Shown: positions 30,541 to 41,737 of the stretch, in pieces
How the letters are laid out: each line of letters starts with the position of its first letter
How positions within the stretch are numbered: the stretch's first letter is position 1
Assembly (NCBI GenBank): GCA_015501585.1
Contig: JADNRY010000114.1
Span: forward strand, 62,001 to 126,000
Reading direction: 5' to 3'
DNA: 64,000 bases
Origin: Rhodocollybia butyracea
Lineage: Eukaryota > Basidiomycota > Agaricomycetes > Agaricales > Omphalotaceae
Notes under the pieces: generated by a model
Database searches by the model: none
The model's input: the letters and a program-made list of their open reading frames with translations, nothing else
What the model was told of the DNA's origin: nothing
Made by a program: the position numbers and the translations under genes

Positions 30541-31440
30541 CATTGGACAGATGAGGGGAACTGGGACCATTTGGGCAGAGAACACAGACATGGACACTGG
30601 GTGAACGAGCTCTTGCTGTTGCATCTTCTTCCTCTGCTACTGCCTCCTCGAAAACTCTCTTGCCTCCATCTATCCTTCTGTCCCTAATCAATCACTTCAC
30701 GTCATCGAGAAAACCCACCACGCTCCGTTCTTATCTCAACATCTCAAAGCATACCTTGAAATGCTTGAACCAGATGCCACTACTGCTACTGTCCAAGTAG
30801 CACTAACAAAGGCATTGCCTTTTTGACATTTGGATGTTTATTATTCAATTAAGTTTTCACTGGAGCGACTTGAGGAAGGCATTGACATGACGGATGTTGT
30901 AAAAGCCTCCCCATTAAATGGTGGTAGGTTTGATACTGTTATTGTTTTAACTTCTGAAGAGGCTGAGAGTGCTGGGCGTGCAGGTAAATTTATTAGCATC
31001 TATCGTACTGAATTTATCTGATATTCATTTGCTAGGCACTTGAATAGGATGGGTCAAGATTATTTTTTGTTTACCTACTGAACTTTGTCTTGTTGGTTCC
31101 CATATGACTTGAGCCCCTTTTATCTGGCCTACAACTACTCTTGCCTATGTTGAGTGGTTCAGCAAGCCAATATTGACAGAGACTGCACGCACTACCCACA
31201 ACATGGCCTCTGTTCAGAAGCTAAAGGGAAGATCTTCTGATAAATCACCCCATTGGTCTATTATACCGTTATCTAACATTCCCCAGTCATGCATGCTTAT
31301 ACCAGATTTTTGTAAGGTCTCTGATACTTATTACTTCATCTTTACTTTCTTTTCAAGTTTTGGACACAGTCGATAAATTCTTAGTTAATAATTGGTTATC
31401 AGTGTACACATATAAGACTATTTACAAAGATTTGTAGTAA
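30541..31440 (+). pseudogene. Plavaka-type transposase fragment, right part
   Basis: Coding blocks: KTHHAPFLSQHLKAYLEML (about 30708), LDVYYSIKFSLERLEEGIDM (about 30832), FDTVIVLTSEEAESAGRAG to an intron (GTAAAT to TTTGCTAG, about 30983-31036), then ACTTGAATAGGATGGGTCAA coding onward, YVEWFSKPILTETARTTHNM (about 31145), PLSNIPQSCMLIPDF (about 31270), a second intron ending TTTTCAAG near 31360, and LDTVDKFLVNNWLSVYTYKT to a stop near 31435. This is the recognisable C-terminus of Plavaka transposases. The central part expected between the left fragment (11700-11836) and here is missing, and stops are present. Confidence 0.8.
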
Positions 31441-31712
31441 TTCTAGTAATTTTGTGACTTGGTGCTCTGATGAAGTTGGCTTTGATTAACGTTTGATTCA
31501 CGGGAAGGTTTGGTTCCTTGTGATTGATGAAGTTCATCTGGTTATGATTGAAATTAGTCTTTTGAGTATAATGGATGTGCTTTGTGCCAATCATAGTTGT
31601 TAAGCCTACTCATGTTCCCCAGGCATCCTTGAGAATGCTTAAGTTTGGACTTAATATTAATTATCACTTTGGTGAGCTGAAGGTACTCTGGAGCTGACTT
31701 TGTTTTGCACTA

Positions 31713-31934
31713 TCAGGTATCCTTGAGTTGAGTGCACTGAGGCCACCCAAAGGTAAACCCAGGTGCACACAAGCCAGGGAGTCACTAGGTCTACTGTGCC
31801 CTCAAGTCAGCTTAGGCTGGCTTGGGTTGACCTGGGATGTTTGGGAGGCTCAAGTAAAGCCTTCAGAGATCTCCAAACCTAAGTTAACCTCAAATCCACT
31901 TGAGCCCAGAGTACTTTTCCTGATGTACCATTTA
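31713..31934. repeat. CATCAGG-ended MITE-like repeat
   Basis: The right end ACTTTTCCTGATGTA matches the end of the hairpin MITE at 62995-63203 (TTTTCCTGATGTGG), and the left end ATCAGG is similar. The interior is a low-complexity tract of ACCTCAAGT, GGGTTGACCT and CACTTGAGCCC words. It precedes copia copy B. Boundaries are approximate. Confidence 0.4.
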
Positions 31935-31961
31935 CACTGTTGGTAAGGGTACTCTTCAGTA

Positions 31962-33710
31962 CCTCATGAGTACACCAGATGGAATCATCACTGGTTTTCT
32001 ACCCAATACGCTACAGGTCCCGGATCTCGCAGCCACTCTGATTTCTGTCTCTCAGCTCAAACACACCATTCTCTTTGATGGAGAGGAGTGCTTTGTCAAA
32101 GCTCAAAGCTCTGGCCGGTGCGTTGCATCTGGTCGCAAGACCAAAGGAGGTCTTTACCTTCTTCACGCCCGTAATCATGCTCACCGCTGCCTAGGTCATC
32201 TTGGTCAAGACAACATAAAACATCTGATTGCAAAAGGCATGGTAACGGGCATTGATGAAGTGGGAGGTTGAATAGAGTTCTGCAAGTCGTGTACAGCTGG
32301 TAAACAGCATGTATTTCCGTTCCCATCATCCAATAAAAGGACCCGTCGGAAACTAGATTTAGTTCACTCCAAGGTTTGTGGTCCATTACTCAACTCCATC
32401 AATGGTGGCTATAGGTATTTCATCACCTTCATAGATGATAACACCCACCACTGCTGGGTTCACTTCCTCCATCACAAATTGGAGGCGTACCAATGCTTCC
32501 GCGGGTGGAACAAGGTTTTTTGTACAGATAATGGTGGAGAATATACCTCTGGTCAGTTCGAGGATTATCTCCGTAACCTTGGTATTATCCATGAGACCAC
32601 AGTCCCTCACACCCCACAGCAGAATGGTGTTGCTGAATGCTTCAACCGCACTATTGTTGAACATGCCAGATGCATGATGCATGATGCGAAATTTACTGCA
32701 GGGTTTTGGGTCTTTGCTGTCACTATTGCTGTCTATGTCATTAACCGCTCACCTACCTCACGGCTTCCTAAAAGCCTTCACTCAAGGAACTCAAGCCTTT
32801 TGACTGTCCCGCCTATGCTCACATCCCCAAATCGAAGTGTACAAAGCTTGACTTCAAAACTTGTAAGTGCATCTTTCTTGGTTACAAAGAGCACACCATG
32901 GGTTACCTTCTGTGGGATCCGAAGAAGCGAAACACCTTTGTTTCACGTGACATCATTTTTGATGAACGTCCTCACCCTCCTGGCCTGCCTTTACTTCCAG
33001 ATCTTTCGCAGATCCTTTACAATGGTGAGATGCCTGGAGACAGCCTACCTGGCTTTTCTCAAGTGGGATATGTGTGGGAAGATAGCTCTCCCCCTGTGAC
33101 TCCAGTGGTTCCGCATCCTCCTGCTCCATCTTCTGAGGTTGATTCTGAGGATGATGTCGGTGACTCACACCCATACTCCCTGATCTTCCTCCTCCCAATG
33201 ACCTTCCACCGGCTCCACCTGCTTGCCGCTGTTGTACAGAACTTGAACTTCTTGGGCCTGTTCAAGAAGTAGAAGGTCCATGTGCTATTTGCCCACCTGC
33301 CCGCTTCCGTGATGAACCTGACGTTGTGCCAAATCCTCCAGAAGCTGCACCAGGCAATACACCAGATGTTGCAGAAGGTGTCGCCATGGCCTTTGTGGCC
33401 ACTGTCCTTGCTCAGGGAGCCTCAGAGCCTCGTACTCTGCAGGAAGCACTTTGTGGTCCTGACTCTGCCTCTTGGCTGAAAGCTGTAGACAAAGAGCTCA
33501 TGTCTCTCATTGATATGCGAACTTTTGAGTTTATTGACCATTTGCCTAAAGGTTGCGGTGCTATTAGCTCCAAACTTGTCTTTAAGATTAAGCGCATCCC
33601 CGACGGGACCATTGAGCGGCACAAGGCACGCTTAGTTGCTCGAGGTTTCTCCCAGATGCCTGGTTTAGACTTTGACAACATATTTTCCCCTGTGGTCAAA
33701 CTTAGATCTC
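31962..33710 (+). pseudogene. Ty1/copia polyprotein, copy B (broken)
   Basis: Same family as copy A and complementary to it in content. It starts in the protease/pre-integrase spacer (STPDGIITGFLPNTLQVPDL) and has the pre-integrase HRCLGHLGQDN and a CKSC pair after an in-frame stop near 32269. The integrase has FIDDNTHHCW, TDNGGEYTSGQFEDYL, then HTPQQNGVAECFNRTIVEHA. The linker DERPHPPG, an acidic/Pro region and the start of RT (SWLKAVDKE, HKARLVARGFSQ) end at 33705, where unrelated DNA starts. Several frameshifts (for example near 32500, 32780 and 33270). No LTR remains. Confidence 0.9.
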
Positions 33711-35035
33711 TGGGCCTTTATCAGTTGTAAGCTGGATAGGTTAATTGGTTTAGTAAGTTTGCAGTCCTCTGTGTGAATAAGACCCAGTGTCTTCTACAAA
33801 GTTAAGAAATAAATGTCCCCCCAGCAGCTGCAGATAGGGCAAGGATAGGGTTTGAAGGTCCAATCCAATTCAGTTTATTTACCAAGAATTCAATGAATCA
33901 TGAATTAAACCGGTCCATAAAATACCTAAATCTGTATGAATCATGGACCTGCACTGATTGCACTGGAGCACTGGTCCAATTCATCATGGTTCATTTAAAT
34001 TGTACATGCATGATATGAGTGAAACAACGTAAGAAACTACTATAAAGCATTCAAGTATCTATGCTCCAGGCTGCCTTACACTGCTCTGTTACCATTCAGA
34101 AAAGCTTTCCAGGTTTGGCAGTCATTGGTTGCTGGTTACAAGGGGTAAGCGCCACCAAGCTCGGTCATATCATGAGGGCAGGGGGGGTCCTGGAGCGCTT
34201 AAGATTAAAACATTTTTCTTACCATTGGTGAATTTTTGTGTTAGAACCAACAATAATAGATGATTTATGACCAGATATAAGTATTTCCTATTTCACATTT
34301 CAGAGACCTATACAGGCAAGAATGCTACCCTCTGCATGAACAACAGCATTCCTGTGAATTGCTGACTCAAGATGGTAAGATATGTGTCTTATTTTTTTGA
34401 CCTGCATGCCATCTAATTATCTCAATCGTATACTGTTTTTGGGAATTTTGCTGCAAACCAGTATCCTAGCGTTAACGCTCTGTCAACAGCCGTTTAATTT
34501 GTCTGACGTTGTCTCATTTCCGAAGTTGTTTTATTCATATTGTGGTTCACTATTGGTGAGTCCGAGTTCGTTCTTGTATTATTTATGATTCTAATGAACT
34601 TATAGTTATTCTGGCGTTTCTGCCACGTTGGCTCCTCTATCTGATTCCGACTCAGCCCATATGTGACGTTCGCTGAGGTTGTGGAGTCGACTTGAGATGC
34701 AATGCGATTTGAGGTTTGTTGATTAGTACTGGTATATCATATTATGTGTTGGTTATTCCGTCAGTTAATACAATGTTTTTATTCATACTACCACTCGAAT
34801 GAGCAAGCATGAGACTGTAGAAAGGCACAAGAATGTAGAGTGTGAGGGGTGTGGATATGGTAATGTAGGAGGTGTAGACCCACAAATTTTCGCAGCGTAG
34901 GTTTATGCAATCCCCTTGTAGCCACACACCTGATTGTGGGGCATAGGAGGGCATGGGGAGCATAGTCCTATGCCCTCCTACGGGGTTGTGTAACTGCTGA
35001 TCAGTGCAAAATATATCATAGGCTTGCAGCGACAT
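33711..35035. other. Non-coding DNA with AATTGGACC word tract
   Basis: 33860-34010 has degenerate words such as GAATCATGAATTAAACCGG and AATTCATCATGG, similar in style to 60540-60670. 34957-34982 contains the inverted pair TAGGAGGGCAT and ATGCCCTCCTA. No gene is supported. Confidence 0.4.
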
Positions 35036-36060
35036 TCAGCGAGTATAGACCACCTGCCTTGGTGCCTAAAATGATAGCCTGATTCGGTTTGCGAGGTGCC
35101 GTGATAGTGCGTTTATGTTGGCGGAAATTAACATTGCAATTCATGTCAATGAGTTTACTGACAGACACAAGATCGAATGGCGTAGTTGGGCAATGGATGG
35201 CGTCTCGGAGGACAATAGTATGGGTCTTGTTAACCACTTTGGATTGGATTTGGACAGTTCCCTTTCCAATACCAGCAGCGTGCCAACACCCTGAATGTGG
35301 TGATTATTGAATTCTGTCACCTGTGTGTGTGACAAACGCAGCCTGTCCTTGATTAAATGTGACGTAGTGGCGGAGTCAGCAATCCAGCTGTAGGTACTAG
35401 GTGGGTGTGGTGGCCGATAGTGCAGTGTCCTTTGCGACAAAGGCAAAGTTCGAGTCTGAGATAGCAGCATGTGAGTAATGCTGGAAATTCCTGCCATGAT
35501 TATTATTCCGATTGTTGTTGTAGTTATTCCCTGGCTTCCCCTGGTAGAGGTCTCGCTTCTTAGTACGGCACTCCTTGTGAATATATGTCCGATACTTCCG
35601 CAGTCGTGGCAGGTGACAGATGACGGTTTCGGTTTCTTGAATTTTGACCCATTGTAATTATTGCCTTGTCAGGCAGCGTAATTTCCGGTGATGTGTTTTT
35701 GGACCGTTTCCGGAAATCTTCTTCCAAGATTTTGGATACCAGCTTGGTGGAGTCTGGGTCATTAGTGTCCGTAATGCTGGACTTGTCAATGGAGGACGGA
35801 AATTGGTCCCAAGAGTCGGGAAGTGATGTAAGGAGTATGGTGGAAAATTCCGATGCCATGCTGCCCTTGGCTGTCAAGCTTTGTTGGTATCCCCGGATAG
35901 TGCGGATGTGCTCTTTAATGTCCGCCCCTTCCGGACAGTGAGTACGAAAGAGCTTACGTAGGAATGACGCTGATGGTTCCCGCAGCTTCGTACGTCCTCT
36001 TCAAAGTGTCCCATGCTTCCTTAGATGTGTTTGCACCCTAGATGCAGCTTATATTCTCTA
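35036..36060 (-). pseudogene. Ty1/copia gag-protease fragment (third family)
   Basis: On the minus strand: KEAWDTLKRTYEAAGTISVI (about 36020), EHIRTIRGYQQSL with frameshifts, SEFSTILLTSLPDSWDQFPS (about 35840), the protease motif STYSWIADSATTSHL (about 35385) and pre-integrase LRDAIHCPTTPFDLVSVSKL (about 35200), ending near 35036 in AGGLYSLNV. The order gag, protease, pre-integrase is normal; integrase and RT are absent. Several indels. The gag sequence differs from the other copia copies here. Confidence 0.85.
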
Positions 36061-36229
36061 GGTACTGTAGTATAAGTGTGCTGGTATCTACATGTCCGTG
36101 TATGCGTAGTAAGTACTAGCTAATGATCACTAATAAATCTATACACTATTACTAAGTCCCTATATGTATTTGTAAGTCCGTGGTTGAGTTGCGTATGGCG
36201 ATGTCAAAACGTTACATACGACACTTCTA

Positions 36230-36387
36230 CACTGCCTGCAAATCACCATAAATTTTTGTGGAAGTGGTAAAATTATATTAAACTTGTGTGCAGATAGTAA
36301 GATTATGTTAAAATTGCATGAAGTTTCATACAAGTTTAACATATTTTTACTATTTGCACCAGAATTTATGGTGATTTGCACGCAGTG
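36230..36387. mobile_element. 158-bp CACTG-ended MITE, copy 2, 3-bp TSD
   Basis: Ends CACTGCCTGCAAATCACC and GGTGATTTGCACGCAGTG are inverted, and CTA is duplicated at 36227-36229 and 36388-36390. It has the same length and interior as 8929-9086, in opposite orientation (GTTAAAATTG.ATGA.GTTTCATAC core). Confidence 0.9.
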
Positions 36388-36390
36388 CTA

Positions 36391-36763
36391 TGTATTGAGG
36401 CAACAGTCACATGTGTACCACGGTCCACACTTACGTGGAATTACAGGTAACGGAAATAATGTTTCCATAATCTGGCAAATAATCTGTCGATAAATATGTC
36501 ATCATTCTGACATATTGTTGAAACATTACCTCTGTTACCTGTTACTAATTTCAGGTAATTTTAATTAATTTGCGGGTATACTCGGAGACTGGTTTCCTGC
36601 TGGGTTTGGATGAATTGGAGGCTGTCATAAGTAGCAGCGGCCTGTTCAACCGCTCCAAATAAACATCAGACCAAAGATATGGCATTTGTAAAAGGGCGTC
36701 TTTCCATGCAACTGTATCTTAGATGGATGTTCTTATTCTGAATTCTGTTTTAGCAACGGTACT
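36391..36763. other. Intergenic region with an inverted pair
   Basis: 36443-36464 (ACAGGTAACGGAAATAATGTTT is split here as ACAGGTAAC and AATAATGTTT) pairs with 36521-36542 (AAACATTACC, TGTTACCTGT). A third ACAG/CAGGTAA follows near 36553. No gene is seen. Confidence 0.35.
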
Positions 36764-36947
36764 TCAAGCTTGAACATGCTGACTCTCCGGCAGAGTACCA
36801 CTTGAGTACAATATACCCAATATACCCCTAAATTCTAAGTAGGGCTGCGCGGAAGAAAGTTGTGTGATAACAGCAAGGTACGGGCCTGGATAGTGCAAGA
36901 CTGTCAGAAGAATAGTAATGATGTAGATACTGATAACAACCCCTACC

Positions 36948-37349
36948 CTAAGCCTGATCCTCCTTTGAATCGATGGCCTGCGAGGGCGAAGCATAGTCAT
37001 GGACCTTTATCTCTTGTTTTTGCAAGACCTTTGTACTAGTGGGCTGTTCAACAACCTCGAGTTCAAGAAGCGTTGGGGTAGGAGAGGAGGATAGATCTCT
37101 CAAAATTGCGGCATCAAGGTCATATCCTGGGACAGGACATTGCTTGAAGTCTGGCCACTGATCCAAGGCCTGAGACTAAAGAAACGCTAAGCTCAGACCA
37201 AAGCAAGACAAGCCGTCACATACCTGCCCAACAGCTGGTTTTAACACTGGAGCAGGCTCGGAATCCACTGGTACGGTCGGAGTAAAAGTGCCAACGGTGC
37301 CAATGACTGAGATGTCGGTGCAGGTAGTGGAGTGTTTTGGTGCAGGCAT
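36948..37349 (-). CDS. Hypothetical small protein, two exons, 117 aa
   Basis: Exon 1 is 37349-37224 (42 codons, MPAPKHSTTCTDISVIGTVG then Pro/Val-rich). The intron 37223-37176 is 48 nt with a GTATGT donor. Exon 2 is 37175-36948 (SQALDQWPDFKQCPVPGYDL, LLELEVVEQPTST). Total 354 nt, in frame. A TATAAAT box lies at 37413-37407, about 60 nt upstream of the ATG, as in a simple promoter. An overlapping frame (36764-37000) encodes a hydrophobic helix (VGVVISIYIITILLTVLHY). An extra splice from about GTCTTG to CTCGCAG would lead into it and give a tail-anchored form. Function unknown. Confidence 0.5.
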
Positions 37350-37406
37350 GTTTGAGGAGTGGGCAAAGTGATGCAACCCTTATAGTACCCATCTCCGGTC
37401 TGGAGC

Positions 37407-37413
37407 ATTTATA
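37407..37413 (-). promoter_or_regulatory. TATA box of the small two-exon gene
   Basis: TATAAAT on the minus strand, 58-64 nt upstream of the ATG at 37349. Confidence 0.5.
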
Positions 37414-37419
37414 CATACC

Positions 37420-38392
37420 TGGGAAAAACGAAATTATGGTAAGGCAGTTGTGGTCGGCGAATAACAGCTCCGAGCGTTTCCGATGTCCGGAACGGGTTAC
37501 GGCTCCACTTTTGATGAGCGCAAGGCCATTTATAGATTATAATCCAAAAAGGGGTACCTCTAGATCTGTGCATCTACTTTGTCTCCCCATTTGGAGCCTA
37601 CGTCGTGTTGGCTGACAGTGCATAGGGATGTCTTCTTTCTCCTCACCTCGCCTTGAATATCCGAAGACCCCTACTAGCAACCTTAGCAATACCCATTCTC
37701 TTTAAGCTATGCTTCTGCCTCAGCATCAAATTGGGCATAATTTTCTTTTTTTTTGGCAACGGATTAGAAACGCAGAACCTTGCGGAGAAATAGATTAAGT
37801 TATTTGTAACCCTCACTGTCATGAGTTTAGAGAATTAATCTAAGATCCTAGACGCATGGATCCAGCTGGTATGCAAATTGAATCTACATGACCCATCAAC
37901 CTGACTGCACTGGCAATGCCCTTAACTTCGATTCTAGATTCTCGGCTCTCGAGTCTCTCCTATTATCTTTACATAATATCAATATAATGGATTCAAGTGT
38001 TTCGACGACTTAAACCCAGACGGGAATGCTACGGCACAAGTGGCAGGATCTCTTGCCTTCTTACGCACGAGTGTACCCTCTTCAAATCAACGGACTTATC
38101 GGGCGGATACCCCCTGGCTAGAGGGCTTCGAGACCAATGTTCATCTGCAATCGGGCCTGATCAGACTTTCGCAAGCAAATTGAGCTTCACTGACGTGCTC
38201 GGCAGTTTGAAGACTCATTCTTGCAACATTCTTGAGAAATTCATTTAAGAAAACATTTGAAATGTCACCAAATTTTACGGCGAACAGTACGTTACAATAC
38301 GGCCTGCAACCGAAAATAAGATCGCCCTCGGACCAAGAGTATGTGACCAGTACCTCCGAACATGATCGTATAACGGTCATTTTTTCTGATGA
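37420..38392. other. Intergenic DNA, no supported gene
   Basis: Frames at 37997-38248 (plus) and 38141-38476 (minus) overlap and neither shows a family motif. The segment ends where a duplication shared with 53817-54254 begins. Confidence 0.3.
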
Positions 38393-38675
38393 GAAATGGT
38401 TGAATTTCGACCTATTTTGATCAGAACCACGGAATATCGGAGTCAACCACACACCCGGACTTATAGGGATCTCCACTGTAACCGTAAGATTACGCTATGC
38501 GGGTACCCCGTACCCGTACCGTAAACTACTTACTCGAGGATCATAGAGACATGATTGCTTTACGGAAAGATACAAATCTATGAATGATCAAACACGACAA
38601 ACACGATAAAACACAGCATGATAAAACACATGAGAAATTTGATCCCTTGACCAGCTACCACCACCATCGGCTTAA
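38393..38675 (+). promoter_or_regulatory. Upstream region of the 919-aa gene, duplicated at 54035-54254
   Basis: Matches the reverse complement of 54035-54254 (AATGGTTGAATTT, GAATATCGGAGTCAACC, GACTTATAGGGATCTCCAC, GCTTTACGGAAAGAT, ACGATAAAACAC). Here a segment near 38484-38545 with GGGTACCCCGTACCCGTACC is extra or replaced compared with the other copy. Confidence 0.6.
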
Positions 38676-41550
38676 ATGGGTGACTCCGGTGACGATTCAG
38701 ATGAATACATGGCTCCCCCTCCCCCACGCCCAAGGGAGGTACTGTTTACAGATATGTTGGCTACGTTTGATGATACCAGAGACAGAATGCTGGAAGGGCT
38801 CCCTATAGATGCAACTTTCTCCCAATTCTCGAAAGAAAAAGTTCAGCAATATATCGACTTGGTGCTTTCCGGGGTCGGTGTTGATGGGACACAGTACGCC
38901 ATTACTGCCCCCCCAGAAGAGCCAGAAGCATACCATGAAGCCCGCTGCTCCCCACAAATAAATTCAGTCTTTATTTTCGGAAATGACCATTTTCCTTGGG
39001 ACAGTACTTTCGATATTTACCCTCTATACTCTCTCGAAAAGTGTCATACGGAAAGTCTGTATGTTCGGGTGGATTTCATGGTAAGATTACACTACATTTT
39101 ATGGGCGAACACCATCCTGAATTAAGTTATCAGCCGTTGGAGGATCCGGGGTCACACTCCAACATCCTATGGGGCGTATGCGATCAACAGCATCCCATCT
39201 ATCTGATGCTCCCGGATATGCCAAAAGACAAGGATTTGAAGATAGTCTTTCCATTCATATTCCAGGCAACTTTGGCTGCTGCAAAAGAGAAAATCCCTAC
39301 CACTGCTAGCCAGTGGAATCTAACGCACGAGGTGGAATCTGATAGCACTTGGAGAGTTCCTGGGACTGTCCATGGAGTTGCGTTTGCAAACAAAGTCATG
39401 GACAATATTCGGGAGCATTCCTGGGGGAGATGTTGTTACTGGTTTATCCACATGGACGGAACACAAAACTTGCCCTATAATGAGATTAACCAGACAGATG
39501 AGGTTGTCGATGATCTTTTGATTGATGTTGACAGGGCAACAAGTATAGTGTTTCTGGATGTGGCACTAGAAGTGCATCTGGCACAGGGCTATGCTAGCCT
39601 TCCTGGTCGTTTGAACAACCTACATCTGGGGCTCGCTACCAATGTATGGGGGATTTCCATTGATGAATGGAAGATGAACTGGCGCAACTATGAACTTGAC
39701 GTCTGGGCCGGCAATGCCTATATTGCGGGTTTCAGATATGATTTCTCCCATGATCCGGTGACGAACAACATGATCTATTATGCTCAAGTTCATACATCCG
39801 ATATACTTAGAGCTGACTCGCCTACAAGTCTCCCCTTGCTTGCTTCCCAAATCCTCCGAATGCCAGACCCTGATCATGTCCCGGTGCAGATGAATAAGTC
39901 CTATCAGCTCTTCTCTGAAAATCAGATTATCAGCACAGTTGTATGCTTAGAGGCGCGAGTTCCTGCTGAACGAGCAGGATCTGTTTACACGCAACAACTT
40001 AAACCAAATGATTTAAGTGACTATATCTTTGCAGTCCCTCTAGAGTGTTTATGGTACTACATAATCTGTTGCTTTCCAGTATTTTGATATACTAACATAT
40101 GATTAGGGCCTGGCGACTACATCGAATGACAGCCTGTTGCATGCTCCTTCGTTATTCAGCATCTGTGCTAAAAAGTAGCCGGAGCGATATACAGCATTTA
40201 ACACTGGTTGTTGCTGCTGTCCAATGTTTCAACTCCATTTGCTCGCATCGAGGTATTAGCATCTGGGATAAACCTCTTGCAAAGGCAGTGTTTCCGACTG
40301 CTACCCTGGCAGAGAGTTCTAGCAACTATAATCTCATGTTATGGGCACCTCAAAAAAATCGGGAATCAGTCCCTATTCTATCCCGAGGTGCTCTTTGGCT
40401 TCCACCAATAGTTTTTCCCAAACCAAGAGAAGGGGATGTTCTTCGCTTTGAGTACAATGGATACAGGTTGAGCGAGGAGCATATTGGAAAGCTTCTCGGG
40501 ACAGATTGGGCCAGGATTCAACAATCATTCCTGCCATACTTCATGGTCGATCGCTACGCATCGGGAGATCTCTGTCGTAGGAGATGCGCACCCTCCAGTG
40601 AGGTTGTCAAACGGAGAATTGAACTCCCTGATCACGTGAAGGACTTTTCTTTGAGAAGACCACGGCTTCTGTACCATGATACTGCACCTGATCTCCCGAG
40701 AGAGTCTCATGTTGGCAGCTATCAAGGTGGTGTAAACTGGAGAAATGCCTCTGAATTTTGCTTGGGAATACTGTCTCAAATTATGGAGAGGGTGGGCACT
40801 AGTGGAGCTGGCATACCATACTGTAACCTGACAAAAATGGAGTGCAAAGTGGTCTCCTTGGATACCTTTCGGGACATGAATCTTAAGACCTATTTCACAT
40901 CATATCAGTATACCACTACAAAGAGCGATTGGGTATCCTTGAGAACAATTCTCTTTCCTGGACATCAGGATTCTCCCCCTTTGATTTTTAGTCCAAATGT
41001 TCAGGGATGGAAGCGGCTGCCACTCTACATGGAGTATTTAGCCCTGCGAGAAACCAATCCCCATGAATTTGTACATCTCCAGCGAACATGTATGGCAATA
41101 TTTGACACCTTGAAATGGTTTGTCAAAGTGCACAGAGACAAGTTGATTAATTATGAACGTCAGCCGAAGATGACAGCGATCTTTTCTGGAACAGCAGACA
41201 AAGGGGTTCACATTGCATTTAATCCAATATTTGGAAAGCCTCATATCACAACCCACCGGAATAGATCTCCAGTTTTAGATCAAAACGCAATACGCGTCCT
41301 AGACAGTGAAGAAGCTGCGATCCAGGACGCCCTGGCGGAGCACCAAATTGCTTTGCCACCTTTTGTACGTGCGGTGTATGGTAGCGGAAGCAGGAACAGG
41401 AATGCTAGTGAGCCTGAGGAATTACTTGATTCATCAGCAGTACTATACGCACGGGTGCTTGCTCACAAAAAGAAGGGCTATCTTGATCCTGCTATCTATG
41501 ATCCAGCACTCTCAGAAGATGAAGTGGAAGGGATTCTCATTGGCTTTTAA
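38676..41550 (+). CDS. Conserved-looking hypothetical protein, three exons, 919 aa
   Basis: Unrecognised family. Exons are 38676-39080, 39134-40044 and 40107-41550. Introns are 53 nt (GTAAGA to TATCAG) and 62 nt (GTGTTT, branch TACTAAC, GATTAG), in phases 0 and 2. Total is 2760 nt, exactly in frame, with no internal stop. It begins MGDSGDDSDEYMAPPPPRPR (acidic, then proline run), then REVLFTDMLATFDDTRDRML. Later parts look globular: YWFIHMDGTQNLPYNEINQ, WAGNAYIAGFRYDFSHDPV, GWKRLPLYMEYLALRETNPH, FSGTADKGVHIAFNPIFGKP. The C-terminus is acidic (DPALSEDEVEGILIGF). I see no signal peptide, clear membrane helix or catalytic motif that I can name. A truncated paralogue of exon 1 with its upstream region lies at 53817-54254 in inverse orientation. 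It is the longest intact non-retroelement gene here; whether it is a host gene or part of an unknown mobile element is open. Confidence 0.75.
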
Positions 41551-41737
41551 CAATTTATTGTGATGGTGTCATAGCTTCTCCCACTGTTATTTGAAAACTC
41601 TAAATTTGGTACATACAGTCATCTATGACCATTTGAGATACCCCGGTCATAAGAAATAAGTTGAATTATCATGCTAAAACTTATTGTGTGTAATGTGATA
41701 CAGTAAAATATCTCCATTACATTCTCTCTCTGGCAGG

